DNA of 64,000 bases from Microbacterium sp. Root53 (GTDB taxonomy: Bacteria > Actinomycetota > Actinomycetes > Actinomycetales > Microbacteriaceae): positions 114,946-178,945 of the forward strand of contig NZ_LMFR01000001.1 in the NCBI RefSeq assembly GCF_001426925.1. Direction: 5' to 3'. Below, one piece after another: positions 1-7,693 of the stretch; within the stretch, counting starts at the first letter, position 1, and each line of letters starts with the position of its first letter. The notes below the pieces were generated by a model, which saw only the letters and a list, made by a program, of their open reading frames with translations, was not told where the DNA came from and ran no database searches. Made by a program: the position numbers and the translations under genes.

Positions 1-504
1 CGCGCCCCGCCACGCCTCCTCCGCACCCTCCGGTGGCCGCCCGAGCCCGCGGCTGATCGCATCCATCTGCGCCGACGTCAGCACCCCGTCCAGCAGCGCC
101 CGATCCAACGGCGCATGCCATGGCGCCTCCATCGGCGGAACGTCCGCATCCAGCTCCGCGGGAACCTCTTCGGACTGCGCGGTCTCCACGAGCGACTGTC
201 CCAGCCGCACCTGCCTGGCGGCCTCCCCGCGCGAGGTCCCCGCCACCTCCTGGACGAACGCGACCGCGTTGCGGTGCCCGCGCTCCTGCGCCAACCCGCC
301 GTGCCCTGCGTCGCGCGCGGACCGCTCCGCGATCACCCCGGACGCGAGGGCCATGGCCCGCTCGGCCGCCTTCGCCAGCCGGTTCGCCTGGTGCAGCATC
401 GCCACGACCTCTTCGTCATCCAGTGCGCGCACGACCGCGACGTCCGTGGGCACGATCGACGCCGCCGCGTCGCACCGCTCCCGGAAGTCGCTGAGGAAGG
501 TCAT
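1..504 (-). CDS. DUF222/13E12-type HNH endonuclease family protein, N-terminal part (runs off left edge)
   Basis: The minus strand is open from an ATG at 504 to the window edge (168 codons, no stop), so this is the N-terminal part only. The protein begins MTFLSDFRERCDAAAS and continues as an Ala/Arg/Glu-rich helical region with motifs such as HQANRLAKAAERAMA and the 'VAFVQEVAGTSRGEAARQV' stretch. That pattern is typical of the DUF222 (13E12 repeat) domain that precedes an HNH nuclease domain in actinobacteria. The HNH domain would lie beyond the left edge and cannot be checked. These proteins are multicopy in Microbacteriaceae and of unknown role. The start is supported by being the first in-frame ATG after an upstream stop. 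Confidence 0.75.
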   Translation of the reverse strand, partial: MTFLSDFRERCDAAASIVPTDVAVVRALDDEEVVAMLHQANRLAKAAERAMALASGVIAERSARDAGHGGLAQERGHRNAVAFVQEVAGTSRGEAARQVRLGQSLVETAQSEEVPAELDADVPPMEAPWHAPLDRALLDGVLTSAQMDAISRGLGRPPEGAEEAWRGA

Positions 505-907
505 GCCCCGATCATCCTCGGGGTCACCGACATTCCGGCCTCGGAAACCCAGGTCACCGCGGGAAACGACCAAATCTGTGGATAACCCCGCGGACCGACG
601 TCCTGTGGACGAGGGGTGCGTCCGTGAGGCGAGGCTCGGGGCGTTTCGACTCGCTGCGCTCGCTCAACGAGCACGGAGGTGCCCGGCGCCAGCAGCGTCC
701 GCGTCCGTGAGGCGAGGCTCGGGGCGTTTCGACTCGCTGCGCTCGCTCAAAGCGCACGGAGGGGCCCGCACCGACTGTTCACCCGGCGTTCGGTTAGGGG
801 TACGCCGTTCTCGTAATTCCCGGTCACCTCGGCGCGCAATCGTTGGGGTACCCCGGACGCGGCGAACGGCCGCCTCCACATCCCCCGCTTCACGCTTCCC
901 GAAAGGC
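505..907. other. Intergenic region with DnaA-box-like site and repeat pair
   Basis: I see no credible gene in these 403 bases. The stretch holds one perfect match to the DnaA-box consensus TTATCCACA in reverse orientation (577-585) and the two direct copies of a 62-bp repeat described separately. It should also hold the promoters of the leftward HNH gene and of the rightward phn remnant, but no clear -35/-10 pair stands out. Confidence 0.6.
618..762. repeat. Two direct copies (618-679, 701-762) of a 62-bp dispersed repeat
   Basis: Two near-identical 62-bp units begin GCGTCCGTGAGGCGAGGCTC and carry the core CGTTTCGACTCGCTGCGCTC followed by GCTCAACGAGCACGG or GCTCAAAGCGCACGG. They differ only in a few bases near the 3' end and are 21 bp apart. 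An inverted copy of the core occurs at 4995-5027. The unit is GC-rich and intergenic, with no coding potential of its own. I associate this motif with dispersed intergenic repeats in Microbacterium genomes, which is recollection and not a search result. Confidence 0.85.
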
Positions 908-1535
908 ATGAACATGCGTCTGCGCACCCCGCTGGCCCTCGGCGCCCTGGCCGTCGGCTCCGCTCTGGTCCTCACCGGCTGCTCGTCCGCTTCGGGCGAG
1001 GCCGCGGTCGGCGATGACGACGTCATCCGCTTCGCCACCCTGCCCACGAGCGACGACCCCTCGGCCGCGACCCCCATCGAGGAGCTGAAGACGCTGCTCG
1101 AGGAGGAGACCGGCTGCACCGTCGAGATCACGGACGTCCCGAACTACTCGGCGGTCATCGAGGCGATCCGCGCCGGCCACGAGGACATCGGCATCATGAG
1201 CGGCTTCCCGTCGGCCCTCGCGGTCGCGACCGGCGAGGTCGACTCCCTCGTCGCCTGGCCGGGCACCGAGGAGCCGGTGTCGACGTGCCTCGTGCTCGCC
1301 GACTCGCCGCTGCAGTCGCTCGAGGACATCACCCCCGATACGGTCGTGGCCTTCGCCGAGCCGGCGTCCAGCTCGGGCTTCTTCATGCCGACCCACATGC
1401 TGCACGAGGCCGGCCTGACGGCCGACGAGGACTTCGAGGTGCTCTTCTCCGGCGGCCACGACTGCAGCTTCATCGCCCTGGAGCAGGGTCAGGCCGACGT
1501 CGCCTGCACGTCGACCATCTTCCCGAGCGACGGCC
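908..1535 (+). pseudogene. phnD-like phosphonate/phosphate binding lipoprotein, 3'-truncated
   Basis: Reads as a lipoprotein: MRLRTPLALGALAVGSALVL followed by the lipobox LTGC, then residues typical of PhnD-type phosphate/phosphite/phosphonate binding proteins (NYSAVIEAIRAGHEDIGIMS; PTHMLHEAGL; HDCSFIALEQGQADVA). An alternative ATG at 914 has the better GAAAGG spacing. Family members are about 300 aa, but the homology stops after about 205 residues at TSTIFPSDG. There the sequence switches to the last 35 codons of a phnE-type permease in another frame. The reading frame happens to continue to 1915, so a chimeric product is possible but unlikely to function. ATP-binding gene phnC is absent. 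Confidence 0.75.
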
Positions 1536-1643
1536 ATGAACTGCTACGAGTACGGGCACCTCAGTGCCATGGTCATCTGCATCATCGTGCTGGTGACCGT
1601 CATCGACCAGGCAAGCGCCATCATCCGGAAGAGGATCACATGA
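1536..1643 (+). pseudogene. phnE-like permease, C-terminal remnant (35 codons)
   Basis: This frame encodes MNCYEYGHLSAMVICIIVLV followed by TVIDQASAIIRKRIT and stop, the typical end of a PhnE phosphonate permease (last membrane helix, DQxSxxIRxR tail). The stop codon overlaps the next ATG as ATGA (1640-1643), which is what an intact phnE-phosphatase junction would look like, so the remnant's frame is genuine. Everything upstream in phnE, and the transporter ATPase, is missing. The ATG at 1536 is therefore probably an internal codon, not a start. Confidence 0.7.
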
Positions 1644-1915
1644 CCGTCGTCGACACCGCCACGCTGGATCCGGCCCTCGAGAAGAGCGCCCCGGTCAATC
1701 TCCGCGACCTCGGCGGCACCCCGATCGACGGCGGCGTGCTGCGGCCGGGCTTCGCGATCCGCGCGGACGACCTGTCGTACGTCACCGACGAGGTGGCGGT
1801 GCAGCTGGTGGACGCGGGGCTCCGCTCGATCATCGACCTGCGCTCGAACATCGAGACCGCGATCACCGGCCGCGGCCCGCTCGCCGACATGCTCCGCGCC
1901 CGGGCGCTGGGCTGA
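1640..1915 (+). pseudogene. Tyrosine/serine phosphatase family protein, internally truncated
   Basis: Starts MTVVDTATLDPALEK and shows the N-terminal hallmarks of the Y_phosphatase3 family: NLRDLGG, GGVLRPGFAIRADDLSYVTD and RSIIDLRS. Family proteins are about 240-270 aa with a catalytic HCxxGKDRTG loop. This frame ends after 91 codons and lacks the loop entirely. The final residues (MLRARALG) could be the native C-terminus joined by an internal deletion, which is inference. It overlaps the phnE remnant by 4 nt and the tetR gene follows after 1 nt, so the original operon order was probably phnD-C-E-phosphatase-tetR. Confidence 0.65.
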
Positions 1916-1916
1916 C

Positions 1917-2510
1917 ATGCCGTTCCGCGGCCCCGGCCGTCCGCGTGCCGCGGGCCTCGACGAACGCGTCGTCGCGGCCGCGCTGGAGCTGATCGACGCG
2001 GAGCTGCCGGTGACGGCCGGGCGTCTGGTCGAGCGCAGCGGGGTGAGCCGCGCCGCGATCTACCGGCGCTGGCCATCGCTCGCGGACCTGGTGGCGGCGG
2101 CCCTGGACCGCGGGCGCGAGCCGCTCGAGATCCCGATCGACGGCGACCTGCGTTCCGCGATCTTCGAGTCGTTCCTCGGCGGCGCCGAGCGGCAGCCCAG
2201 CACGTACTCGGACGAGCGGATGCGCCAGCGGCTGCGGCTGGCGCTCGCCGACCGGGCGCTGCAGCGGGCGTACTGGGACGCCCACGTCTCCCGCCGTCGG
2301 GTCGCGACGCTGACCGCGCTGCGGGCCGGGATCGACCGGGGCGTGCTCCGCGACGACCTGGATGTCGAGGCGTGCGTCGACCTGCTCGGCGGCGTCTTCT
2401 ACTACCAGCTCGTGGTCCGCGGCGTTCCGATGACCGACGCGGATGCGCTCGCGCGCTGCCGCGCCGCCTTCGATGTCGTGTGGCGCGGGATGGCGGCGGG
2501 GTCGGCCTGA
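1917..2510 (+). CDS. TetR/AcrR-family transcriptional regulator
   Basis: A 197-aa protein with an N-terminal TetR helix-turn-helix at about residues 15-60 (GRLVERSGVSRAAIYRRWPS, then LADLVAAALDRG) and a C-terminal all-helical ligand-binding region ending in VDLLGGVFYYQLVVRGVPM, typical of the TetR_C_11-like group. It would act as a cytoplasmic repressor. Its immediate position behind the truncated phosphatase suggests it was co-transcribed with the lost phosphonate-uptake genes, so it may now be an orphan. Its ligand and operator cannot be deduced. The gene looks intact. Confidence 0.85.
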   Translation: MPFRGPGRPRAAGLDERVVAAALELIDAELPVTAGRLVERSGVSRAAIYRRWPSLADLVAAALDRGREPLEIPIDGDLRSAIFESFLGGAERQPSTYSDERMRQRLRLALADRALQRAYWDAHVSRRRVATLTALRAGIDRGVLRDDLDVEACVDLLGGVFYYQLVVRGVPMTDADALARCRAAFDVVWRGMAAGSA

Positions 2511-2530
2511 CGCCGGCTCGGCGGTGAGAC

Positions 2531-2568
2531 ACCCGTGGGGGCGCGCTCAGGGACGCGCCCCCACGGGT
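2531..2568. terminator. Bidirectional terminator between convergent tetR and channel gene
   Basis: Perfect 15-bp inverted repeat: left arm ACCCGTGGGGGCGCG (2531-2545), 8-nt loop, right arm 2554-2568. It lies just after the tetR stop and just before the stop of the leftward channel gene. There is no T-run, as is common for actinobacterial terminators. Confidence 0.85.
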
Positions 2569-2573
2569 CCGGC

Positions 2574-3404
2574 TCACGCGACCGGCGGAGCGGGCGGCTC
2601 CGGGGGCCGGGTCGCGGCGCCGGTCGTGCCCGTCGGCGTGGTGCCGGGCGGCGTGGTGGCCGTGGCGGTCGGCGCGGTGGCGGTGGTGCCCGCCTCGGCC
2701 GCGCGGCGGGTGACGGGCGGCGTGGTCGCGCTCGTCGTCGAGATCTCGCTCTCGAGCGCCCCCAGCCACTTCTCCCAGCGCTCGCGCATCGGGCCGATGA
2801 GCCCGCCGCCGACGCCGACGATCACGACGCCGGCGATCGTCGCGAGCACGGCGACCAGCACGGGCGTGGTCACGGTCAGGGCGACGCCGATCTGGTTGAG
2901 CGCCGCGATGACGCCGAGGGCGATGATCGCGAACACCACGATCCTGGTGAGGATGCGACCGAACCGGAATCGCGAGAGGGCCGGGCCCATCAGATCGCCC
3001 ACGAAGTTCGCGATCGCCGACACGACGATCACGATCACGATCGCGACGAACACGCGCGGCAGCCACTCGATGATCGAGGTGACGACCTGCGACACCGGGT
3101 TGTCCTGCCCGAACGCGCCGAGCGCGAGCAGCAGGGCGATCAGCAGCACGAAGTAGTAGACGAGCTTGACGACGAGTCCCAGCGGGTCGATGCCCGTGGG
3201 TGCGAGCAGTCTCGAGATGCCCGCCTTGTCGAGCACCTTCTGGAACCCGATCTTGCGCAGCAGGAACTCGAGGCCCTTCGCGATGCTCTTGGCGATGAGC
3301 CAGCCGATCAGCAGGATGACCGCGAAGACGATCAGCTGCAGGACGAACCTCCCGACGCCGGCGAGCATGCCGCCGATGCCGGCAGCGATTCCGGACCAGT
3401 CCAT
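2574..3404 (-). CDS. Mechanosensitive-channel-related membrane protein (conserved TM-helix repeats)
   Basis: Starts at the ATG at 3404, preceded by a strong GGAGGGGAGAG ribosome site, giving 276 aa. It has at least five hydrophobic segments: FVLQLIVFAVILLIGWLIAK near residue 20; VVKLVYYFVLLIALLLALGA; VFVAIVIVIVVSAIANFVGD; ILTRIVVFAIIALGVIAALN; PVLVAVLATIAGVVIVGVGG. The repeated pattern matches 'conserved TM helix' proteins (CmpX/small-conductance mechanosensitive channel relatives), without the soluble MscS beta domain. The C-terminal 60 residues are a low-complexity Thr/Pro/Ala tail. Likely a plasma-membrane protein in the osmotic or envelope-stress class, with the exact function unknown. 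Confidence 0.75.
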   Translation of the reverse strand: MDWSGIAAGIGGMLAGVGRFVLQLIVFAVILLIGWLIAKSIAKGLEFLLRKIGFQKVLDKAGISRLLAPTGIDPLGLVVKLVYYFVLLIALLLALGAFGQDNPVSQVVTSIIEWLPRVFVAIVIVIVVSAIANFVGDLMGPALSRFRFGRILTRIVVFAIIALGVIAALNQIGVALTVTTPVLVAVLATIAGVVIVGVGGGLIGPMRERWEKWLGALESEISTTSATTPPVTRRAAEAGTTATAPTATATTPPGTTPTGTTGAATRPPEPPAPPVA

Positions 3405-3805
3405 GGTTCTCTCCCCTCCATGTCGCGACCCGTCGGGGCGGTCCACGACGGGCGTCGCGTGCCCTTGACTACTCCGGGTGCGGAGGCGGTGTCAATGGGG
3501 TGGCAGAGGGTCCGGGCAGGTGCGTCGCGGGGTGCCCGGTCAGGCGGGACGCGCTTCGGCGCCAGCTCCGGGGTCACGTGCGTCACGCGGGTGTAGCGGC
3601 TCGCCTCGACCTCGACCAGGCCGATGCGCTCCAGGCGCTGCAGCGCCTCGCGCACGGGCATCCGCGAGACGCCCATGCTGTCGGCGAGCTCCGAATCGCG
3701 AATGGTCTCGCCCGGCGCCAGGCGTCCGGCGATGATCTCCCCGGCGATCCGCTCGAACGCGAGATCGGCGAGACGGGGTTGCGGGGTGCGGACGAGTGGG
3801 CGCAT
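3332..3805 (-). pseudogene. GntR-family regulator, truncated after the DNA-binding domain
   Basis: Residues 1-80 are a good FadR-subfamily GntR winged helix (LADLAFERIAGEIIAGRLAP; SELADSMGVSRMPVREALQR; LERIGLVEVEASRYTRVT). FCD-type GntR proteins should continue for about 130 residues of helical ligand-binding domain. Here the homology ends after THVTPELAP near position 3555. The frame then runs through Pro/Arg-rich sequence into the start region of the downstream channel gene, overlapping its first 73 bases. This looks like a 3' deletion. A free-standing HTH protein could still bind DNA, so regulatory residual function is not excluded. Confidence 0.65.
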
Positions 3806-3819
3806 GACATTCCAGGTTC

Positions 3820-3860
3820 TGCCACGGGGGGAATGGCATCGGCCACCGGGGGGAATGGCA
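3820..3860. promoter_or_regulatory. Two tandem TGCCA...TGGCA dyads upstream of gntR
   Basis: Two similar imperfect units lie 15 bp upstream of the gntR start: TGCCA-N9-TGGCA (3820-3838) and GGCCA-N10-TGGCA (3841-3860). They share the sequence GGGGGGAATGGCA. They are good candidates for the autoregulatory operator of the truncated GntR protein or its predecessor. This is inference from position and symmetry. Confidence 0.45.
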
Positions 3861-3970
3861 GACGAAGGGGAGACTCATCCTCCCAGCACGTCGCCCGCTC
3901 GGCAAGAAGGGCAGTGCCCGGGTCCCTGCCGGAACCTGGGGGCCCGCGTCGCCCGGCGCGCGCCGATCCG

Positions 3971-4089
3971 ATAGACTGACGAGGTTGTGCGGATCCGCGC
4001 GCGCTCGCGCTCGCCCGCACGACGTGCAACACACCCTCCTGCTGTCGGGAAATGCCCGGCAGCCGATCAAGTCCGAAGGAGGTGGGTAA
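3971..4089 (+). promoter_or_regulatory. Promoter and structured 5' leader of the rpsF operon
   Basis: A TAGACT box at 3972-3977 is a plausible -10 element. The leader downstream can form two hairpins: GTGCGG (3986-3991) with CCGCAC (4015-4020), and GCTGTCGGG (4041-4049) with CCCGGCAGC (4055-4063) around an AAATG loop. The second is followed by CCG and the AGGAGGTGGG ribosome site of rpsF. S6:S18-binding leader RNAs controlling rpsF operons are known in many bacteria, and this stem is a candidate, but the conserved motif cannot be confirmed without a covariance model. Confidence 0.45.
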
Positions 4090-4452
<363 letters not shown>

Positions 4453-4457
4453 GTCCC

Positions 4458-4970
4458 ATGGCCGGCGAAACCGTCATCACCGTCGTGGGGAACCTCACGG
4501 CCGACCCGGAGCTGCGTTACACGCAGAACGGCCTGCCTGTGGCGAACTTCACGATCGCCTCGACGCCGCGCAACTTCGATCGCGCGTCGGGCGAGTGGAA
4601 GGACGGCGAGGCTCTCTTCCTGCGTGCCAGCGTGTGGCGCGAGTTCGCCGAGCACGTCGCAGGCTCGCTGACGAAGGGCATGCGCGTGATCGCGCAGGGC
4701 CGTCTGCGTCAGCGCTCCTACGAGACGCGCGAGGGCGAGAAGCGCACCACGATCGAGCTCGAGATCGATGAGATCGGGCCGTCGCTGCGCTACGCCACCG
4801 CTCAGGTCACCCGCGCCGCGGGCGGCTCGGGCGGCGCCGGTGGAGGCCAGTTCGGCAGCGGACAGCCGCGCGCGCAGGTCTCGGAGGAGCCCTGGGCCAC
4901 GCCCGGCTCGCAGACGGGCGCCGACGCATGGAGCACCCCGGGGTCGTTCGGAGACGACACCCCGTTCTGA
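4458..4970 (+). CDS. ssb: Single-stranded DNA-binding protein
   Basis: 170 aa, ATG at 4458. The N-terminal OB fold covers about residues 1-115 ([60 protein letters not shown]). It is followed by a Gly/Gln-rich disordered linker and the acidic protein-interaction tip DDTPF at the very end. SSB coats unwound DNA at forks and recruits repair and replication partners through that tip. Position inside the rpsF-rpsR operon is the usual one for bacterial ssb. Confidence 0.97.
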   Translation: MAGETVITVVGNLTADPELRYTQNGLPVANFTIASTPRNFDRASGEWKDGEALFLRASVWREFAEHVAGSLTKGMRVIAQGRLRQRSYETREGEKRTTIELEIDEIGPSLRYATAQVTRAAGGSGGAGGGQFGSGQPRAQVSEEPWATPGSQTGADAWSTPGSFGDDTPF

Positions 4971-4994
4971 ATTCTCGCGGGTCGGATCGCCCCT

Positions 4995-5027
4995 TGCTCG
5001 TTGAGCGAGCGAAGCGAGTCGAAACGC
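4995..5027. repeat. Inverted copy of the dispersed repeat core
   Basis: This 33-bp stretch between ssb and rpsR is the reverse complement, with one mismatch, of the core of the 62-bp repeats at 618-679 and 701-762 (CTCGTTGAGCGAGCGAAGCG here). It lies immediately upstream of rpsR inside the operon. Confidence 0.85.
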
Positions 5028-5047
5028 AGCACACCTAAGGAAAACCA

Positions 5048-5302
5048 ATGGCTGGAAAGTCGAGCGGCGACCGCCGCAAGCCGCGGAAGGGCGCGAAGAA
5101 CGCCGCCCCCGCGAAGTCGATCCGGGTCGGCCTCATCGATTACAAGGATGTCGCCACCCTTCGCAAGTTCATCTCGGAGCGCGGCAAGATCCGTGCCCGT
5201 CGTATCACCGGTGTCTCGGTGCAGGAGCAGCGTCTGATCGCCAAGGCGATCAAGAACGCGCGCGAGATGGCGCTCCTGCCCTACGCCGGCGCGGGCCGCT
5301 AA
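5048..5302 (+). CDS. rpsR: 30S ribosomal protein S18 (Cys-less form)
   Basis: 84 aa with the S18 core [40 protein letters not shown] and [10 protein letters not shown]. It has no cysteines, so this is the zinc-independent (C-minus) version and would not need zinc. It pairs with S6 on the 30S platform. The start follows an AAGGAAAACC region after the repeat copy, and rplI starts 9 nt downstream. Confidence 0.97.
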   Translation: MAGKSSGDRRKPRKGAKNAAPAKSIRVGLIDYKDVATLRKFISERGKIRARRITGVSVQEQRLIAKAIKNAREMALLPYAGAGR

Positions 5303-5311
5303 GGAGCACTC

Positions 5312-5767
5312 ATGGCAAAGCTGATTCTCACTTCTGAGGTCGACGGCCTGGGCTCTGCCGGCGACGTCGTCGAGGTCAAGGACGGGTACGCCCGCAACTA
5401 CCTCATCCCCCAGGGCTTCGCCACCGCGTGGACGCGCGGCGGCGAGAAGCAGGTCGCGTCGATCCGTGCCGCTCGCGAGGCTCGCGCCATCGCGACGCAC
5501 GACGAGGCCGTGGCCCTGAAGAACACGATCGAGGGCACCAAGGTCAAGCTCGCCGTCAAGGCGGGCGCCGAGGGTCGCCTCTTCGGCTCGGTGAAGACCG
5601 CCGACATCGCGGACGCGGTGGCGGAGGCCGGTCTGGGCCAGCTGGACAAGCGCAAGATCACCATCCCGTCGGCGATCAAGTCGGTGGGCGACCACGAGGC
5701 CGTCGTGCGCCTGCACGACGACGTCACCGCGGTCATCACCCTTCAGGTGGTCGCGCTCAAGAAGTAA
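5312..5767 (+). CDS. rplI: 50S ribosomal protein L9
   Basis: 151 aa with the L9 N-terminal domain ([39 protein letters not shown]), the long connecting helix ([20 protein letters not shown]) and the C-terminal domain ending [20 protein letters not shown]. It binds 23S rRNA near L1. It is the last gene of the ribosomal block and is followed by a strong terminator. Confidence 0.97.
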   Translation: MAKLILTSEVDGLGSAGDVVEVKDGYARNYLIPQGFATAWTRGGEKQVASIRAAREARAIATHDEAVALKNTIEGTKVKLAVKAGAEGRLFGSVKTADIADAVAEAGLGQLDKRKITIPSAIKSVGDHEAVVRLHDDVTAVITLQVVALKK

Positions 5768-5784
5768 GTCCGTCACGGACCGCT

Positions 5785-5820
5785 GAAGCGGCGCGGGGTC
5801 TTCGGATCCCGCGCCGCTTC
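5785..5820 (+). terminator. Terminator after rplI with UUCG tetraloop
   Basis: 16-bp stem: GAAGCGGCGCGGGGTC (5785-5800), loop TTCG, and a right arm at 5805-5820 that pairs throughout with one G-T wobble. It separates the rpsF operon from dnaB. Confidence 0.9.
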
Positions 5821-6261
5821 CGTGTGTCCGGGGGTGCCCGGGTCTGTGGGTGGCGCACAGCGGTCGCGGCCGAACCTCTGTGGTCACCGATCGTTCACCT
5901 GCCCTTGACATATCGCCACGGCGACCCCCGAGATCCGGCGCGGTTGTACACAAGCCCGGGATATCGCCACAACCTTCAAGCCGACGTTTAACCACAACGC
6001 TATCCACAGGGTGTGGGTTCTTGAAACCCCAGGTCGCATGGCGAAAAAAGTTTGAGGCCACTCGGGCGCGTCGCGATTCTCCACAGGAGGTTTCCACACA
6101 CGCGTCGGCGGTTTCCGCAAGTCCTCCACAGAGTTATCCACAGGGTGGTTTGCGTGGGGAAAACGGCGCACCTACGGTGAATGGGCGGATGTCGGGGGTC
6201 TCTGCTTTGCTGTCCTCCCGTACGGACGCAGCCACCACCCGACACTCGAGAGGACACCCCC
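5821..6261 (+). promoter_or_regulatory. dnaB upstream region with clustered DnaA-box-like sites
   Basis: I see no gene in these 441 bases. The stretch is noticeably less GC-rich than its flanks and carries one perfect TTATCCACA (6134-6142), one CTATCCACA (6000-6008) and several further TCCACA words (near 6080, 6094 and 6124). It also has two ATATCGCCAC repeats (near 5908 and 5962) and a TTGACA near 5905. It must contain the dnaB promoter. The DnaA-box density suggests DnaA-linked control of dnaB or a local DnaA-binding region. An origin is less likely because dnaA and dnaN are not adjacent. Confidence 0.55.
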
Positions 6262-7635
6262 ATGTCGATCGCCGATATCGCCGACGACCGCCTCGGGGGC
6301 CGACGCGAGCCGGAGCGCACCCCGCCGCACGACCTGCTGGCCGAGCAGAGCGCGCTGGGCGGCATGCTCCTGTCGAAGGACGCGGTCGCCGACGTCATCG
6401 AGTCGCTGCGCGGGGCCGACTTCTACGTCCCGAAGCACGAGGTGATCTTCGAGGCGATCCTGTCACTGTACTCGCACGGCGAGCCCACCGACGTCGTCGC
6501 GGTCACCGACGAGCTCATCAAGTCGGGCGACCTGCAGCGCGCGGGCGGCGCGGACTACCTGCACTCGCTCACGTCCATCGTGCCCACCGCGGCGAACGCG
6601 GGGTACTACGCCGGCATCGTCGCCGAGCGCGCCCTGCTGCGCCGCCTGGTGGACGCCGGCACGCGCATCGTCCAGATGGGCTACGCGGGCGAGGGCGAGG
6701 CCGTCGAGCTCGTCAACAGCGCGCAGGCGGAGATCTACAACGTCACGGGCGCGGAGAAGACCGAGGACTACGTGCCGCTGTCGATCGCGGTCGACGCGGC
6801 GATGGAGGAGATCGACGCCGCGAGCGGGCGCGACGGCAGCATGACCGGCGTGCCGACCGGCTTCAGCGAGCTGGACGAGCTGACCAACGGCCTCCACGGC
6901 GGTCAGATGATCGTGGTCGCCGCGCGTCCCGCGATGGGAAAGTCGACGCTCGCGCTCGACTTCGCCCGCGCCGCCGCCATCAAGCACAACCAGCCGGCCG
7001 TGTTCTTCTCGCTCGAGATGGGCAAGGCCGAGATCGCCATGCGCCTGCTCAGCGCCGAGGGCGCCATCCCGCTGCAGAACCTCCGCAAGGGTACGCTCGA
7101 CTCGCGCGACTGGACGACGGTCGCGCAGACGCGCGGGCGCATCCACGAGGCGCCGCTGTACATCGACGACAGCCCCAACATGACGCTGGTCGAGATCCGT
7201 GCCAAGTGCCGCCGGCTCAAGCAGCGCGTGGGCCTGAAGATGGTCATCATCGACTACCTGCAGCTGATGACGAGCGGCAAGCGCGTCGAGTCGCGTCAGC
7301 AGGAGGTCTCGGAGTTCTCGCGTGCGCTCAAGCTGCTCGCGAAGGAGCTGCAGGTGCCGGTCATCGCGCTCTCGCAGCTGAACCGCGGCCCCGAGCAGCG
7401 CACAGACAAGCGCCCCCAGGTCAGCGACCTGCGTGAGTCGGGCTCGATCGAGCAGGACGCCGACATGGTGATCCTGCTGCACCGCGACTCGGTCTACGAC
7501 AAGGACACCCGCCCCGGCGAGGCCGACCTGATCGTCGCCAAGCACCGCAACGGCCCCACCGCGACCATCGAGGTCGCCTTCCAGGGCCACTTCTCGCGCT
7601 TCGCCGACATGGCGCCCGCGAACGACTTCGCGTAG
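6262..7635 (+). CDS. dnaB: Replicative DNA helicase DnaB
   Basis: 457 aa from the ATG at 6262. The N-terminal DnaB domain starts PPHDLLAEQSALGGMLLSKD. The RecA-like motor has Walker A ARPAMGKST (about 221-229), Walker B VIIDYLQL (about 328) and the QLNR motif (about 372). No intein is present at the usual Walker site. DnaB is the hexameric fork helicase and recruits primase. The stop codon TAG (7633-7635) lies inside the GTAGG target duplication of the mobile island that follows, so the insertion left the gene intact. Before insertion it would have ended 2 nt from the stop of the convergent metY. Confidence 0.97.
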   Translation: MSIADIADDRLGGRREPERTPPHDLLAEQSALGGMLLSKDAVADVIESLRGADFYVPKHEVIFEAILSLYSHGEPTDVVAVTDELIKSGDLQRAGGADYLHSLTSIVPTAANAGYYAGIVAERALLRRLVDAGTRIVQMGYAGEGEAVELVNSAQAEIYNVTGAEKTEDYVPLSIAVDAAMEEIDAASGRDGSMTGVPTGFSELDELTNGLHGGQMIVVAARPAMGKSTLALDFARAAAIKHNQPAVFFSLEMGKAEIAMRLLSAEGAIPLQNLRKGTLDSRDWTTVAQTRGRIHEAPLYIDDSPNMTLVEIRAKCRRLKQRVGLKMVIIDYLQLMTSGKRVESRQQEVSEFSRALKLLAKELQVPVIALSQLNRGPEQRTDKRPQVSDLRESGSIEQDADMVILLHRDSVYDKDTRPGEADLIVAKHRNGPTATIEVAFQGHFSRFADMAPANDFA

Positions 7636-7693
7636 GTGTAGGTTCCAACTGAACTTGGCAAAATCCACCGCTAATTGGCAGTCACTTGGCAGT
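7632..7693 (+). repeat. Left end of mobile island: GTAGG duplication, TGTAGGTT terminus, subterminal TTGGCA repeats
   Basis: GTAGG (7632-7636) is one copy of the 5-bp target duplication. The element begins TGTAGGTT at 7637-7644, the exact inverted match of its right end. Three subterminal repeats follow: ACTTGGCA (7653-7660), AATTGGCAGT (7673-7682) and ACTTGGCAGT (7684-7693). A TGT...ACA terminus with 5-bp duplication and repeated subterminal sites is the pattern of Tn7/Tn5053/Mu-type (DDE, TnsB/TniA-like) transposons, where the repeats are transposase-binding sites. Confidence 0.8.

Noticed and set aside
618..762. Possible CRISPR array
   Set aside because: Only two 62-bp units with one short spacer, no cas genes, and an inverted copy elsewhere; a dispersed intergenic repeat fits better.
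269..1915. A single 548-codon open frame
   Set aside because: Only the part from 908 has protein-like content; it is a chance fusion of phnD' and the phosphatase remnant across a phnE remnant in another frame, with upstream codons arising from the antisense of the HNH gene and the repeats.
5821..6261. Chromosomal replication origin
   Set aside because: DnaA-box-like sites are present, but dnaA, dnaN, recF, gyrB and rpmH are not adjacent and no AT-rich unwinding tract is evident.
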